This document shows positions 35,099-44,591 of a stretch of 64,000 nt of DNA, piece by piece. Below the pieces are notes generated by a model. The model saw only the letters and a list, made by a program, of their open reading frames with translations, was not told the DNA's origin and ran no database searches. How positions within the stretch are numbered: position 1 is the first letter of the stretch; every line of letters begins with the position of its first letter. A program made the position numbers and the translations under genes. The DNA comes from GWE2-40-63 sp050179685 (GTDB lineage Bacteria > Bacteroidota > Bacteroidia > Bacteroidales > SZUA-534), in the NCBI GenBank assembly GCA_050179685.1, contig JBFXEW010000027.1, positions 1-64,000 of the forward strand, given 5' to 3'.

Positions 35099-36484
35099 TT
35101 GGAATTAAGTACTTATCATAGCGTATATTTTGTTGGAATTGGCGGCATTGGCATGAGCGCTCTGGCTCGTTGGTTCAATCATGCGGGATTTCAGGTAGCC
35201 GGCTACGATAAAACACCTTCTGAAATAACCGACAAGCTGCAAAACGAGGGCATCTCCATTTCCTTCAACGAGGACGTTGATGCAATTCCCGAAGCTTTTA
35301 AAAGTAAGGAAAATGTCTTGGTGGTTTACACACCGGCCATTCCCAAAGAGCATGCGGGCTTCAACTATTTTAAAGAGCAAGGCTTTCAGCTTATTAAACG
35401 TTCGGTAGCCCTGGGTTTATTGACCAAAAGCAAAGCAGGAATTGCTGTAGCCGGTACCCATGGTAAAACCTCGGTTTCAACTGCTATTGCCTGGCTTATG
35501 CAGAATCAATGCAGTGCTTTTTTGGGAGGCATCTCAAAAAACCTGGAATCGAATGTAATTATTAACGGAACTGCACCTTATGTGGTGGTCGAAGCCGATG
35601 AATACGATCGTTCGTTTCTGACTTTGTATCCTCAAATTGCGGTAATAACAGCTATGGATGCCGACCACCTCGATATTTATGGAAGTAAGGAGGCCATTTG
35701 GGATTCGTTTTACCAGTTTATAAAACAAATCGATGCGCAAGGAACCTTAATCTATAAGTTGGGATTGCCCATTGCAAAGGAGCACAATACCGAGATCAGG
35801 CAGTTTACTTATGCCCTGGACGATAATAAGGCCGACTTTTATGCAAAAAATATAAGGGTGGTCGATGGCTTTTTTCATTTTACCCTGGTAAGCCCAACAA
35901 TTGAAATACCGGGTTTTGTGCTTGGAATTCCGGGATTGTACAATCTTGAGAACGCAGTTGCTGCATTAAGTGCTGCATTTATTGCAAAGCAAAATCCCGA
36001 ACAACTGAAAGAACATTTACAGCAGTTTAAAGGTGTAAAACGGCGCTTCGAGTTTCATATTCGCTCTGGAAATCAGATTTATATCGACGATTACGCCCAT
36101 CATCCCCAGGAAATTGAAGCCTGCATTCAGTCCATCAGGCATTTGTATCCCGGTAAGGAAATAACGGCTGTTTTTCAACCGCATTTGTATTCGCGTACCC
36201 GCGATTTTGCCGATGCTTTTGCCCAAAGTCTCGATGCTTGCGACCGGGTAATTCTTTTACCCGTTTATCCGGCACGTGAGCTACCCATCGAGGGTGTTTC
36301 GAGCGAAATGTTGCTGGAGCTTATGCAATTAAAACACAAAGAAGTCTGTTCAAAGGAAAACCTGGTAGCCCGAATTTTGGAGTTTGACACTTCAATAGTG
36401 GTAACCATGGGAGCAGGCAATATCGATCAACTGGTAAAGCCTTTAAAAGAAGCTTTGTTAACTAAGTACGGAATAAATAAATGA
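35099..36484 (+). CDS. murC: UDP-MurNAc--L-alanine ligase MurC
   Basis: MurC adds L-alanine to UDP-MurNAc. The 461 residues have the N-terminal VYFVGIGGIGMSALARWF, the ATP site AVAGTHGKTSVSTAIAWL (near residue 118), YDRSFLTLYPQIAVITAMDADH (split here as YDRSFLTL and DADHLDIYG near 175-190) and DDYAHHPQEIEACI (near 325). The start is TTG, four bases after the murG stop, with no better codon ahead of the conserved region. The stop overlaps the ftsQ ATG by four bases. Confidence 0.95.
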   Translation: MELSTYHSVYFVGIGGIGMSALARWFNHAGFQVAGYDKTPSEITDKLQNEGISISFNEDVDAIPEAFKSKENVLVVYTPAIPKEHAGFNYFKEQGFQLIKRSVALGLLTKSKAGIAVAGTHGKTSVSTAIAWLMQNQCSAFLGGISKNLESNVIINGTAPYVVVEADEYDRSFLTLYPQIAVITAMDADHLDIYGSKEAIWDSFYQFIKQIDAQGTLIYKLGLPIAKEHNTEIRQFTYALDDNKADFYAKNIRVVDGFFHFTLVSPTIEIPGFVLGIPGLYNLENAVAALSAAFIAKQNPEQLKEHLQQFKGVKRRFEFHIRSGNQIYIDDYAHHPQEIEACIQSIRHLYPGKEITAVFQPHLYSRTRDFADAFAQSLDACDRVILLPVYPARELPIEGVSSEMLLELMQLKHKEVCSKENLVARILEFDTSIVVTMGAGNIDQLVKPLKEALLTKYGINK

Positions 36485-37272
36485 AGCACCTGAAAAACAT
36501 AGCGCCCTGGTTCATATTACTGATTTATGTGGTACTTACCTTAAGCTTTATTTCGGCTCAACGCAAGGCGGTGGTTTGTAATAAAGTAGCGGTAAATATA
36601 ACCGACGGAACAAGCAACTTTTTTATCGAGGAGCAGGATGTAATTAAAATGCTGAACGATAAAGGCGAAAAGCTTGTGGGGCAGCCCATCGATGCCATTA
36701 ACGTGAATTTTTTGGAAGATTATTTTAAAGGAAATCCCCTGGTGAAAGAAGCAAACGTGTACCGAACCATTGGAGGAGAGTTAAATGTTTCAATATCACA
36801 GCGAAAGCCAATCTTGCGAGTTATCAACAGCAACAACGAGAGTTTTTATATCGATGATGAAGGCTCAGCCATGCCTTTGTCAACCAAGTACACAGCCCAT
36901 GTGCTGGTGGCTTCGGGGCAAATAAAATTATCGTATGCACAGTTGAAAGCAGCTCAAAACAAGACGGATAAAGCCAAAGCTGTGGATAATTCGCAACAGC
37001 AGTTTCTTGATTTATTAAAGCTTGCCAGCTATATTTATCATGATCAATTCTGGCGGGCGCAGATAGAGCAAATCTATGTGAACAACGGCGAATTCGAATT
37101 AATTCCCCGGGTAGGCACGCACCTGATAGAATTTGGGGACACCGATAACATGGAAAAGAAATTCAGGAACCTTAAGGCGCTTTATCAGCAAGGTCTTTCT
37201 GTTGCCGGATGGAATAACTACAGTAAAATAAATTTAAAATATAATAAGCAGGTAATTTGCACTAAAAGATAA
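36481..37272 (+). CDS. ftsQ: Cell division protein FtsQ
   Basis: FtsQ is a bitopic divisome scaffold. The 263 residues have one N-terminal membrane helix (IAPWFILLIYVVLTLSFISA) and a POTRA-type beginning (NFFIEEQDVIKMLNDKG, near residue 48), then DYFKGNPLVKEANVYRTIGG and LNVSISQRKPILRVI. Its place between murC and ftsA supports the call. Sequence conservation of this protein is weak across phyla. Confidence 0.9.
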   Translation: MKHLKNIAPWFILLIYVVLTLSFISAQRKAVVCNKVAVNITDGTSNFFIEEQDVIKMLNDKGEKLVGQPIDAINVNFLEDYFKGNPLVKEANVYRTIGGELNVSISQRKPILRVINSNNESFYIDDEGSAMPLSTKYTAHVLVASGQIKLSYAQLKAAQNKTDKAKAVDNSQQQFLDLLKLASYIYHDQFWRAQIEQIYVNNGEFELIPRVGTHLIEFGDTDNMEKKFRNLKALYQQGLSVAGWNNYSKINLKYNKQVICTKR

Positions 37273-37277
37273 GTTGT

Positions 37278-38618
37278 ATGAATTCAAAGGAAAAAATTGT
37301 AGCGGCTATAGACATTGGTACAACAAAAATTGTTGCCATAATTGGAAGAAAGAACGAAAAGGGGAAGATTGAAATTTTAGGTTATGGTAATACGCCTTCA
37401 ACGGGTGTAAAACGTGGTGTGGTATTGAATATTGAACAAACCGTAAACGCCATCCGTCAGGCTGCCGACCTGGCCGAAGCACAAGCCGGACTGAAGATTA
37501 CCGAAGCCTATGTGGGTATTGCCGGGCAGCACATCCGCAGCATACGTAACCGCGGATACATTAACCGCGACTCTTACGACACAGAAATCTCGAACGAAGA
37601 TGTGCAGTTTCTGGTAAGCGATATGCACAAAATTCCCATCGATGTAGGTGAAGAAATAATTCACGTTTTGCCGCAAAGTTTTATTGTGGACAACGAAACC
37701 GGAGTGAAAAACCCGGTGGGAATGTACGGAAAAAGGCTCGAGGCTAATTTTCACATTGTAATCGGGCAAACGGCCGCATCGAATAATTTAAAGAAATGCG
37801 TTACCCGTGCCGGAATCAAGGTAAAGAAACTTATTCTTGAACCTTTGGCTTCGTCCGATGCGGTGCTTACCGATGATGAAAAAGAAATTGGCGTAGCCCT
37901 GGTCGATATTGGCGGTGGAACCACCGATGTGGCGGTTTTTTACGATGGAATCATCAGGCACACCGCTGTAATTCCCTTTGGAGGAAACATTGTTACCCAG
38001 GATATTAAACAGGGATGCAACATCCTGGAACGCTACGCTGAGCAGCTGAAGGTAAAATACGGTTCGTCGCTGGCCGATAAAGCTCAGGAAAATAAGGTGG
38101 TTAGTATTCCCGGAATCAACGGACGGCCGCCAAAAGAAATCTCTTTTAAAAACCTGGCGAATATTATTCAGTCGCGTATGGAGGAGATTATTGCCCAGGT
38201 GGTATTCGAAATTGAAGCTTCAGGAATGGGCAAATTGCTGGGTGCCGGCGTGGTAATAACCGGTGGTGGTGCCATGCTTAAGAACCTGAGTCAGCTGGTG
38301 GCTTACAAAACCGGAATGGACGTGCGCATTGGGTACCCCATTCAAAGCCTGCACAGCGAAGTGGTTGGTGAGATTAACCAGCCCATGTTTGCCACTTCGG
38401 TGGGTTTAACACTTACGGGCTTTAATGAAGACGGCGCCTGTGAAATTCAAAGCAAGGCAGCTTATGAAGCCGAAAAGGCCAAAGCCAAAGTGGATGAAGA
38501 AGAATTTGAAGTAAAAACTAAAACAGAAGCCGCTTCAAAAAAGAACGGAAAAAAGAATATTGCTTCCTTGTTCGACAAGTTGGGCGAATTCTTTGATGTA
38601 GACGATCAACAAATGTAA
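37278..38618 (+). CDS. ftsA: Cell division protein FtsA
   Basis: FtsA is the actin-fold protein that tethers FtsZ to the membrane. The 446 residues show the phosphate loop VAAIDIGTTKIVAIIG, the 1C-domain-type SHS2 region (about residues 80-160), the second ATP motif GVALVDIGGGTTDVAVF (near 205) and VVITGGGAMLKNL (near 330). The C terminus ends in an amphipathic helix (NIASLFDKLGEFFDV), a plausible membrane-targeting sequence. Confidence 0.96.
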   Translation: MNSKEKIVAAIDIGTTKIVAIIGRKNEKGKIEILGYGNTPSTGVKRGVVLNIEQTVNAIRQAADLAEAQAGLKITEAYVGIAGQHIRSIRNRGYINRDSYDTEISNEDVQFLVSDMHKIPIDVGEEIIHVLPQSFIVDNETGVKNPVGMYGKRLEANFHIVIGQTAASNNLKKCVTRAGIKVKKLILEPLASSDAVLTDDEKEIGVALVDIGGGTTDVAVFYDGIIRHTAVIPFGGNIVTQDIKQGCNILERYAEQLKVKYGSSLADKAQENKVVSIPGINGRPPKEISFKNLANIIQSRMEEIIAQVVFEIEASGMGKLLGAGVVITGGGAMLKNLSQLVAYKTGMDVRIGYPIQSLHSEVVGEINQPMFATSVGLTLTGFNEDGACEIQSKAAYEAEKAKAKVDEEEFEVKTKTEAASKKNGKKNIASLFDKLGEFFDVDDQQM

Positions 38619-38689
38619 ATACAAATAGCCCGTTCAATCGGCTTTGTTATAGCTAAAGTGGATAAGGACGGGCATAAAAACAAATAATT

Positions 38690-40216
38690 ATGGCTGAAGA
38701 ATTGATGCATTTTGACTTACCTCGCGATAAATCGTCAATTATAAAGGTAATTGGTGTGGGAGGCGGCGGAGGCAATGCTGTAAATCATATGTACAAGCAG
38801 GGCATTACCGATGTCGATTTTATTATTTGCAATACCGACGCCCAGGCTATCAACAGCAGTCCGGTGCCTATTAAGGTGCAATTGGGCGAAACGCTCACCC
38901 AGGGGCGTGGTGCAGGTAACAAACCCGAACAGGGCAGGCAAGCTGCCATCGAAAGTCTGGATAAGATATCAGAGATTCTTTCGCACAACACCAAAATGGT
39001 GTTTATTACTGCGGGTATGGGCGGAGGAACAGGTACCGGTGCAGCTCCGGTAATTGCTGAAGAAGCCCGCGATTTGGGTATTCTTACTGTGGGTATCATT
39101 ACCCTGCCTTTCCGTTTCGAAGGCAAGCGCCGGATGAACCAGGCTATCGAAGGACTTACCAAGATGCGCGAGCATGTTGACGCGCTGCTGGTAATTAATA
39201 ACGAAAAGTTACGCGAGATATATGGCGATTTGCCCTTGTCGCAGGCTTTTGGCCGTGCTGATAATGTGTTAACAGTGGCTGCCAAAGGTATTGCCGAGAT
39301 TATCACCGTGCATGGTTCGGTAAATGTTGACTTTGCCGATGTGCACACCGTAATGGCAAAAAGCGGGGTAGCGCTTATGGGTTCTGCATCGGCATCGGGT
39401 CCAAACCGTGCCATGATGGCTATTGAGGAAGCCCTCACATCGCCCTTATTGAACAACAACGATATTAAAGGCGCCAAAAACATCCTGCTGAATATTGCCA
39501 GCGGTCCCGACGATGAGGTACGTATGGACGAGATTGGCCAGATAACCGATTATGTGCAGGAATCGGCCGGAATGACTGCCGATATCATTTGGGGAAATAC
39601 CCTCGATGATTCGCTGGGCGATAAGATTGGAATCACCATTATTGCTACGGGTTTTGGTTCCGATAGCATTCCCGAATTGGTTGCCCATCAGGAAGGTCAG
39701 AAAATATCTTATCCTCTCGATGTGGATAAACAGCCGGAGGGCGATCTTACTGCTTCAAGGACAGCGGAAACTCCGGCAAAGCCTCTTAACGAAGAAATTC
39801 CCTTTGAGGTTATCGATAAAGGAAACCCCGATGAAGAGGAAGCCTTGCATTTCAACTTAAACGACGAAGAATCGGCCGATGATGAATTAATTGAACGTTT
39901 CGATTTGTTTGGCGAAGAAAAACCCGTTCGGACAAAACCCCAGGCCGAACAATTGGATTTGGGAATTTTTGGTTCTGAAAAGCCGGCCGGCGTTCAGTCC
40001 GATAAAGCACCCAAACCCCGAATTACCTACAAAACCGAACAGGACATTGAAGCGCTCGAAAGTGAACCAGCTTACAAACGTAAACAAATTGAACTGGAGG
40101 AAACCGAAGAGCTGATTCAGGACGAAAAGGAAGTTTCGCGTTTCACCTTAACCGACGAAGAAGGCGGAACCCGCATCAGCCAGGAGAACTCTTTTTTGTT
40201 TGATAAACCCGATTGA
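38690..40216 (+). CDS. ftsZ: Cell division protein FtsZ
   Basis: FtsZ is the tubulin-like GTPase of the division ring. The 508 residues have VIGVGGGGGNAVNHMYKQGI (near residue 20), the GTP loop GMGGGTGTGAAPVIAE (near 106) and the synergy-loop residues NVDFADVHTVMAKSG (near 210). After the core (about residue 320) comes an acidic, poorly conserved tail of about 190 residues ending in NSFLFDKPD. The length and terminal peptide fit Bacteroidetes FtsZ. A terminator follows at 40243. Confidence 0.97.
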   Translation: MAEELMHFDLPRDKSSIIKVIGVGGGGGNAVNHMYKQGITDVDFIICNTDAQAINSSPVPIKVQLGETLTQGRGAGNKPEQGRQAAIESLDKISEILSHNTKMVFITAGMGGGTGTGAAPVIAEEARDLGILTVGIITLPFRFEGKRRMNQAIEGLTKMREHVDALLVINNEKLREIYGDLPLSQAFGRADNVLTVAAKGIAEIITVHGSVNVDFADVHTVMAKSGVALMGSASASGPNRAMMAIEEALTSPLLNNNDIKGAKNILLNIASGPDDEVRMDEIGQITDYVQESAGMTADIIWGNTLDDSLGDKIGITIIATGFGSDSIPELVAHQEGQKISYPLDVDKQPEGDLTASRTAETPAKPLNEEIPFEVIDKGNPDEEEALHFNLNDEESADDELIERFDLFGEEKPVRTKPQAEQLDLGIFGSEKPAGVQSDKAPKPRITYKTEQDIEALESEPAYKRKQIELEETEELIQDEKEVSRFTLTDEEGGTRISQENSFLFDKPD

Positions 40217-40242
40217 TTGGAACTGTTGGCATACAGTTTACT

Positions 40243-40279
40243 GCGGAGTATTTCAGGTTTGAATGCTCCGCTTTTTTAT
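40243..40279 (+). terminator. Intrinsic terminator of the dcw cluster
   Basis: GCGGAGTATT (40243-40252) pairs with AATGCTCCGC (40262-40271), with one G-T pair, followed by six T residues, 27 bases after the ftsZ stop. Confidence 0.85.
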
Positions 40280-40546
40280 TCGTGAGTTAGCCTCATCTTT
40301 AGAGTGATTCCTCAGTGGGGGATACTTCTACAGAAAAAAATGGCGAGTCCTCCCTTGAGGGAGGTGTCCGCTTTAGCGGGCGGAGGGTGAAAAAACCTTA
40401 ACTATACAACATTAATTTGAATCTCAAATTCTAAAAAGTATTGCTCCGGTTCTTTAATTGAACGGTTGTAATTTGTTAATTGAGCAAAACATACTGTTGT
40501 ATAAGGGTCTAAAATCTATAGAAACACCGATAAACATCGCAGTGTT
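40280..40546. repeat. Non-coding stretch with a short hairpin element
   Basis: No gene is visible between the ftsZ terminator and the convergent 522-residue gene. Two adjoining hairpins, CCTCCC/GGGAGG around TTGA (40349-40364) and CCGCT/AGCGG (40368-40379), resemble the hairpins inside the MITE-like elements (CCTTGAGG is shared), so this may be a diverged relative. The rest is AT rich. Confidence 0.45.
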
Positions 40547-42115
40547 TTAAAGTTTTAAACCCTTGATCTCAAAACCACCGGTAAGCTGCTTCTGCCTGAT
40601 AACTTCCTGCACGGGAACCCCGCTGATTTTACTCTCGAGCCACGAAATGATGTCGAGATACAGAAAGGGTCGTTTCTCGTAGGGGTCTTTTTGGAGCAGT
40701 TTAAGTTCGGCCAGTAAACTGCAAAAGGCATCGGTCAGTTTATCGTCGGGAACGCCGGGCAAGCGGCGCAGGAAAAACAGAATTTCTTTTTGTGCCCGGT
40801 GCAAATCTTTCATCTTCGATAAAAAGCGGTAGGTAGTGCGCACCAGGTATTCTATCAATTCATAGTTCTGCATCTCAAAATGAGCCATTAAATTCAGGAT
40901 GCGGGCAAAACATTGCAGGTCGGAGCGCAGCTCGGCATCTCTATAGTTAATAACCAGGTTCAGGTACTTTATGGTGTTCTTGTGGTCGCCGCTGCCAAAA
41001 TACAGGCAGGCTATCTTGTAATAAAAGATAAGCACCATGTGATTGTCGAGGTAGATTTCGTTGGTCTCGATAAATGCCACAATTTTGGGCACGTGCCGGG
41101 TTCCCTCGGTAAAGGTTCCGGTCATAAAGTGGCGGTTAATGGTGTGTATAAAGTAATGATACCAGAACAGCAGTTCCACATTTTTGGTGAAGCTTGCCTG
41201 ATGCGCTTCGGCAAAGGCCTCGAGTTCCTCCAGTCCTTTTTCAAAACGACCAAAGTCGCCGGCAAAGTAAAGCCCTTCGAGCATGTTGTTCATGCCCTTT
41301 ACATAAAGCTCGGTATTGGCGCTCAGGGTTTCGGGCGTATGCTTTATTAGTTCAACCCACTTGAGCGAATAGCGGTATTGCATTAAAAAGTCCTGAATAA
41401 TCAGGTAGTACCACACATGCGACTGGTACAGGTACAGTTTTTCGCTGAAGCCCAGCTTGTCGAAGCTGAATGCCGGCATGTTCCCGTGAAAAAAGTCGGT
41501 AATGGCCAACTGGTCCTCTTCGCTGCGCACATAACCATGTTTCAGGTAAAATCCATAAAGCTTTAAGGCCAGGTTCGACAAGGCTCCTGCCAGAGTCAAA
41601 CGTTGGTTCAGCAAATCCGATTCCAGCGACAGCTCGTCGGCCCGGTTCTCGAGACTGCGTGTTATGTATTGCGATTCAATCAGCTTCTCAAACTCTATCA
41701 TTTCAAAATAAAGCAGTTCCCGTTCTGTTTTCTTTGCCTGCATTTTAGCTTTTTCAAGCATAATTAAACTTTGACGGTACAGCGCCTTGTTGTAAAGTAT
41801 CTTGGCGTAATCGAGCTGTTGGCGCAGGCTCACATCCACATCGCTGCCCTGGGCCGAGAGTCGCAGACTGACCAAAAGGTTCTTTTGCAGGTTTGCTTTT
41901 AGGTTGGGAAGCTGCGTGGGTTTAATTTCGGGTACCTTATGCAGTATCTCTTCCTCGTTGTATTCCTTTTGTTTGTCAACCACATTAAATAAGGACAGAA
42001 ACTTGGCGTTATCGTCGCCGCCAATGCGGTTGGCATACAGTTTAAAGTTGCGCTTTTCGGCTTTGGTAAGCGATTTTATCAGCTTAAATAAGTGATCGGT
42101 TTGCTGTCTGGCCAT
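40547..42115 (-). CDS. Conserved hypothetical helical protein (TPR-like)
   Basis: This 522-residue protein has no signal peptide or membrane helix. It is almost entirely helical, with repeated helix pairs such as NALYRQSLIMLEKAKMQAKK-like and LYFGSGDHKNTIKYLNLVIN (near residue 374), which look like degenerate TPR units. The N terminus (HLFKLIKSLTKAEKRNFKLY) recurs in Bacteroidetes hypothetical proteins. A role as a protein-interaction scaffold is inferred only from the repeats. It converges on ftsZ. Confidence 0.8.
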   Translation of the reverse strand: MARQQTDHLFKLIKSLTKAEKRNFKLYANRIGGDDNAKFLSLFNVVDKQKEYNEEEILHKVPEIKPTQLPNLKANLQKNLLVSLRLSAQGSDVDVSLRQQLDYAKILYNKALYRQSLIMLEKAKMQAKKTERELLYFEMIEFEKLIESQYITRSLENRADELSLESDLLNQRLTLAGALSNLALKLYGFYLKHGYVRSEEDQLAITDFFHGNMPAFSFDKLGFSEKLYLYQSHVWYYLIIQDFLMQYRYSLKWVELIKHTPETLSANTELYVKGMNNMLEGLYFAGDFGRFEKGLEELEAFAEAHQASFTKNVELLFWYHYFIHTINRHFMTGTFTEGTRHVPKIVAFIETNEIYLDNHMVLIFYYKIACLYFGSGDHKNTIKYLNLVINYRDAELRSDLQCFARILNLMAHFEMQNYELIEYLVRTTYRFLSKMKDLHRAQKEILFFLRRLPGVPDDKLTDAFCSLLAELKLLQKDPYEKRPFLYLDIISWLESKISGVPVQEVIRQKQLTGGFEIKGLKL

Positions 42116-42301
42116 TGTAGTAACATTTTGTGTTTTATGGGTTCAAACTATTGAATACCAATAATTACTTTCGATAAACTTACAGTTTGACAAGTGTAGT
42201 CGGCAAATTTATTATTTTTTATTATTAAAATGGCAATTTTATTTTTACCCGGTCAAATTTAAGTGCTTATTACTTAAAAAACCATGCTAAACCAATAAAT
42301 G

Positions 42302-42580
42302 ATGACAACTTTTGAGAGAAATCCCCGGCCGCTGCTTAGTCAAAAGGCTTTAAACCAGATGCTAAAAACCCTTCAATCCCGGGTTATGTACGATGCCCGG
42401 CTTGCATCGCAACTGCTTGTTTTTATGCAGGAGCATGGCCTGGCCCTGCCCGAAAGCCTTAGCGAAAGCAAACCAGCGCCCATACCGGTGAGTTTTGCCA
42501 CAAAATCGGCAGCGCATCAGTTTAATAACCTGCGAAGCGCCTTTGAGGGTATTGCTGCGGTGGAACAGGTGATGGAATAA
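42302..42580 (+). CDS. Small hypothetical protein upstream of leuA
   Basis: This 92-residue reading frame (the ATG at 42299 is equally possible) has codon use like that of its neighbours. It is predicted to be mostly helical, with a basic N-terminal half and a Pro-rich centre (LPESLSESKPAPIPVSF). It ends 67 bp before leuA on the same strand, so the two could be co-transcribed. No family is recognised; it is too long for an amino-acid-rich attenuator peptide and lacks a Leu-codon run. Confidence 0.5.
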   Translation: MTTFERNPRPLLSQKALNQMLKTLQSRVMYDARLASQLLVFMQEHGLALPESLSESKPAPIPVSFATKSAAHQFNNLRSAFEGIAAVEQVME

Positions 42581-42647
42581 ACCTTTTATTTTATGCCCGG
42601 CTTGTGCATGGGCCACAATTACTATGAATTAACTAAAACCAATACTA

Positions 42648-44141
42648 ATGGCTGCAGATAAAGTTTACATTTTTGATACCACCTTGCGCGACGGCGAACA
42701 AGTGCCCGGATGCCAATTAAACACCATTGAGAAAATCGAAGTGGCCAAAGCGCTCGAGGAATTAGGGGTCGATGTGATTGAAGCCGGATTCCCCATTTCG
42801 AGTCCCGGCGATTTCAATTCGGTTGTTGAAATTTCAAAGGCGGTAAGTTCGCCCACCATCTGTGCGCTTACGCGGGCCGTAAAAAAGGATATTGAAGTGG
42901 CTGCCGAAGCCCTGAAATTTGCCAAACGCGGGCGCATCCATACAGGAATCGGAACGTCGTACTACCACATCAAATACAAACTCAATTCGAACGAAGACGA
43001 GATTGTGCAGCGTGCCATCGAGGCGGTTAAATATGCCCGTCGTTTTGTTGATGATGTGGAGTTTTATGCCGAAGATGCCGGACGTTCCGACAATGCTTTC
43101 CTGGCACGCGTTACCGAAGCCGTGATTAAAGCCGGAGCTACGGTAATTAACATTCCCGATACCACCGGCTATTGCCTGCCTACCATGTACGGCGAAAAGA
43201 TTGCCTATTTAATGAATCATGTGCCCAACATCGACAAGGCGATTCTATCGACCCATTGTCACAACGATTTGGGCATGGCTACCGCCAACTCCATTATGGG
43301 TGTGATGAATGGTGCCCGGCAGGTTGAGGTTACCCTGAATGGCATTGGCGAGCGGGCGGGCAATACCTCGCTCGAAGAAGTGGTGATGACCTTAAAGAGC
43401 CATCAGGACCTGAATCTTTATACCGACATTCACACCAAAAAGATAATGAAGACCAGTCGGCTGGTTGCTTCGCTGATGAACATGCCTGTGCAGGCCAACA
43501 AAGCCATTGTGGGAAAGAATGCCTTTGCTCATTCATCGGGAATTCACCAGGACGGGGTCATCAAGAATCGCGAGAACTACGAAATAATCGACCCCAAAGA
43601 GGTGGGCGTGAACGAATCGGAAATTATTCTGACTGCCCGCAGCGGACGGGCCGCCCTTAAACACCGGCTCGATATCCTGGGTTACAAACCCAATGGCGAC
43701 CTCGATGCCATTTACGAACGCTTTTTGGAACTGGCCGACCAAAAGAAACAGGTGAACGACAACGATTTGGAGTTGCTGGTAAACCTCAATAAAAAGGGAA
43801 GCCGTAACATTAAACTCGACTACCTGCACATATCGACCGGTACAGCGCCCGAAACCATGGCCACCGTTCGCCTCGACATAAACGGCAACCTGCAATCGGC
43901 TACCGCAGCGGGCAACGGCCCTGTCGATGCCTCGTTTAACGCGGTAAAAGAAGTAGTAAAGCGCAAGCTGCATCTCGAGGAATTTTTAATTCAGGCCATC
44001 ACCAAAGGAAGTAACGACCTGGGCAAGGTGCATGTGCAGGTAAAAAACGGTTCGGCCATTTATCACGGCTTCTCGGGCAGTACCAACATTCTAACAGCCA
44101 GTGTCGAAGCCTATATCGATGCCATTGCCAAAATGCGCTGA
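42648..44141 (+). CDS. leuA: 2-isopropylmalate synthase
   Basis: LeuA condenses acetyl-CoA with 2-oxoisovalerate in leucine synthesis. The 497 residues form a TIM barrel with FDTTLRDGEQVPGCQLNTIE at the N terminus (metal and catalytic Asp/Arg), TIINIPDTTGYCLP-like NIPDTTGYCLP (near residue 168), STHCHNDLGMATANS (near 199) and NGIGERAGNTSLEE (near 229). The C-terminal third (from about 370) is the LeuA dimer/leucine-feedback domain. leuB, leuC and leuD are not in the window. Confidence 0.93.
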   Translation: MAADKVYIFDTTLRDGEQVPGCQLNTIEKIEVAKALEELGVDVIEAGFPISSPGDFNSVVEISKAVSSPTICALTRAVKKDIEVAAEALKFAKRGRIHTGIGTSYYHIKYKLNSNEDEIVQRAIEAVKYARRFVDDVEFYAEDAGRSDNAFLARVTEAVIKAGATVINIPDTTGYCLPTMYGEKIAYLMNHVPNIDKAILSTHCHNDLGMATANSIMGVMNGARQVEVTLNGIGERAGNTSLEEVVMTLKSHQDLNLYTDIHTKKIMKTSRLVASLMNMPVQANKAIVGKNAFAHSSGIHQDGVIKNRENYEIIDPKEVGVNESEIILTARSGRAALKHRLDILGYKPNGDLDAIYERFLELADQKKQVNDNDLELLVNLNKKGSRNIKLDYLHISTGTAPETMATVRLDINGNLQSATAAGNGPVDASFNAVKEVVKRKLHLEEFLIQAITKGSNDLGKVHVQVKNGSAIYHGFSGSTNILTASVEAYIDAIAKMR

Positions 44142-44176
44142 TAAATGATAAAATAGTGGCAAAGATTTATCCTCTT

Positions 44177-44330
44177 TTGCCTTCCGGCCCTTACCGGAGG
44201 CAAGGCCACGCTTAAAACACCAGGTGCTACCCCGGATAGTCAGGTACCGGGGTGGTCCGGTGGCTTAACTTCGGTTAATGTTGTGTTTTCTTTTAGCTTT
44301 ATGCCTCCCCAAAGCGGGGAGGTTTTTTTC
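44177..44330 (+). terminator. Hairpin series and terminator after leuA
   Basis: GCCTTCCGG/CCGGAGGC (44179-44201) and ACCCCGG/CCGGGGT (44229-44253) form two hairpins. They are followed by a strong terminator at 44304-44329 (CCTCCCC, loop AAAGC, GGGGAGG, seven T residues). Confidence 0.8.
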
Positions 44331-44440
44331 TTTACTCCCTTCCCCCGGGGCTACCCAAGCAATCAGGCTGGAGAACCAAAGCAAAGGGCCGGAATCCCCT
44401 AAGGTATTTCGTTTTATTTTGTAACTACAGATTTCCCAAC

Positions 44441-44494
44441 CGATGCGCATCGCTTTTAATCCGATGCGCATTGCTTTAAATCCGATGCGCATCG
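44441..44494. repeat. Three palindromes at an exact 21-bp period
   Basis: CGATGCGCATCG (44441-44452), CGATGCGCATTG (44462-44473) and CGATGCGCATCG (44483-44494) each contain the palindrome ATGCGCAT, and their starts are 21 bases apart. The spacers (TTTTAATC-like) are AT rich. The array lies between two convergent genes, so it is not in an obvious promoter position. Confidence 0.85.
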
Positions 44495-44500
44495 GATGAC

Positions 44501-44530
44501 AATTTTCACACGTGGAAATTTTTTTTTTCA
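44501..44530 (+). terminator. Second terminator-like hairpin with a T tract
   Basis: AATTTTCAC and GTGGAAATT pair with one mismatch and are followed by a run of T residues. The hairpin directly follows the palindrome array. The remaining bases up to the minus-strand gene at 44592 show nothing further. Confidence 0.55.
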
Positions 44531-44591
44531 AGGCAGGAAAATAAAATAAGCTCTTTTAGCGATAGATTATCTGTTGCAAAGCAATGCCGGC

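Noticed and set aside
38785..39483. 232-residue reading frame opposite ftsZ
   Set aside because: It is an antisense shadow of the highly conserved GTPase core of ftsZ, rich in Ser/Pro/Ala as expected for a reversed frame.
42302..42580. Leucine attenuator leader peptide before leuA
   Set aside because: The frame is 92 codons long with scattered, not clustered, leucine codons and no terminator/antiterminator pair before leuA.
44441..44494. CRISPR array
   Set aside because: There are only three repeats with 9-base spacers, far too short for spacers, and no cas genes in the window.
44265..44531. Minus-strand reading frame with repeated MRIG units
   Set aside because: The repeats are just the 21-bp palindrome array and terminators read as protein; there is no gene-like codon use.
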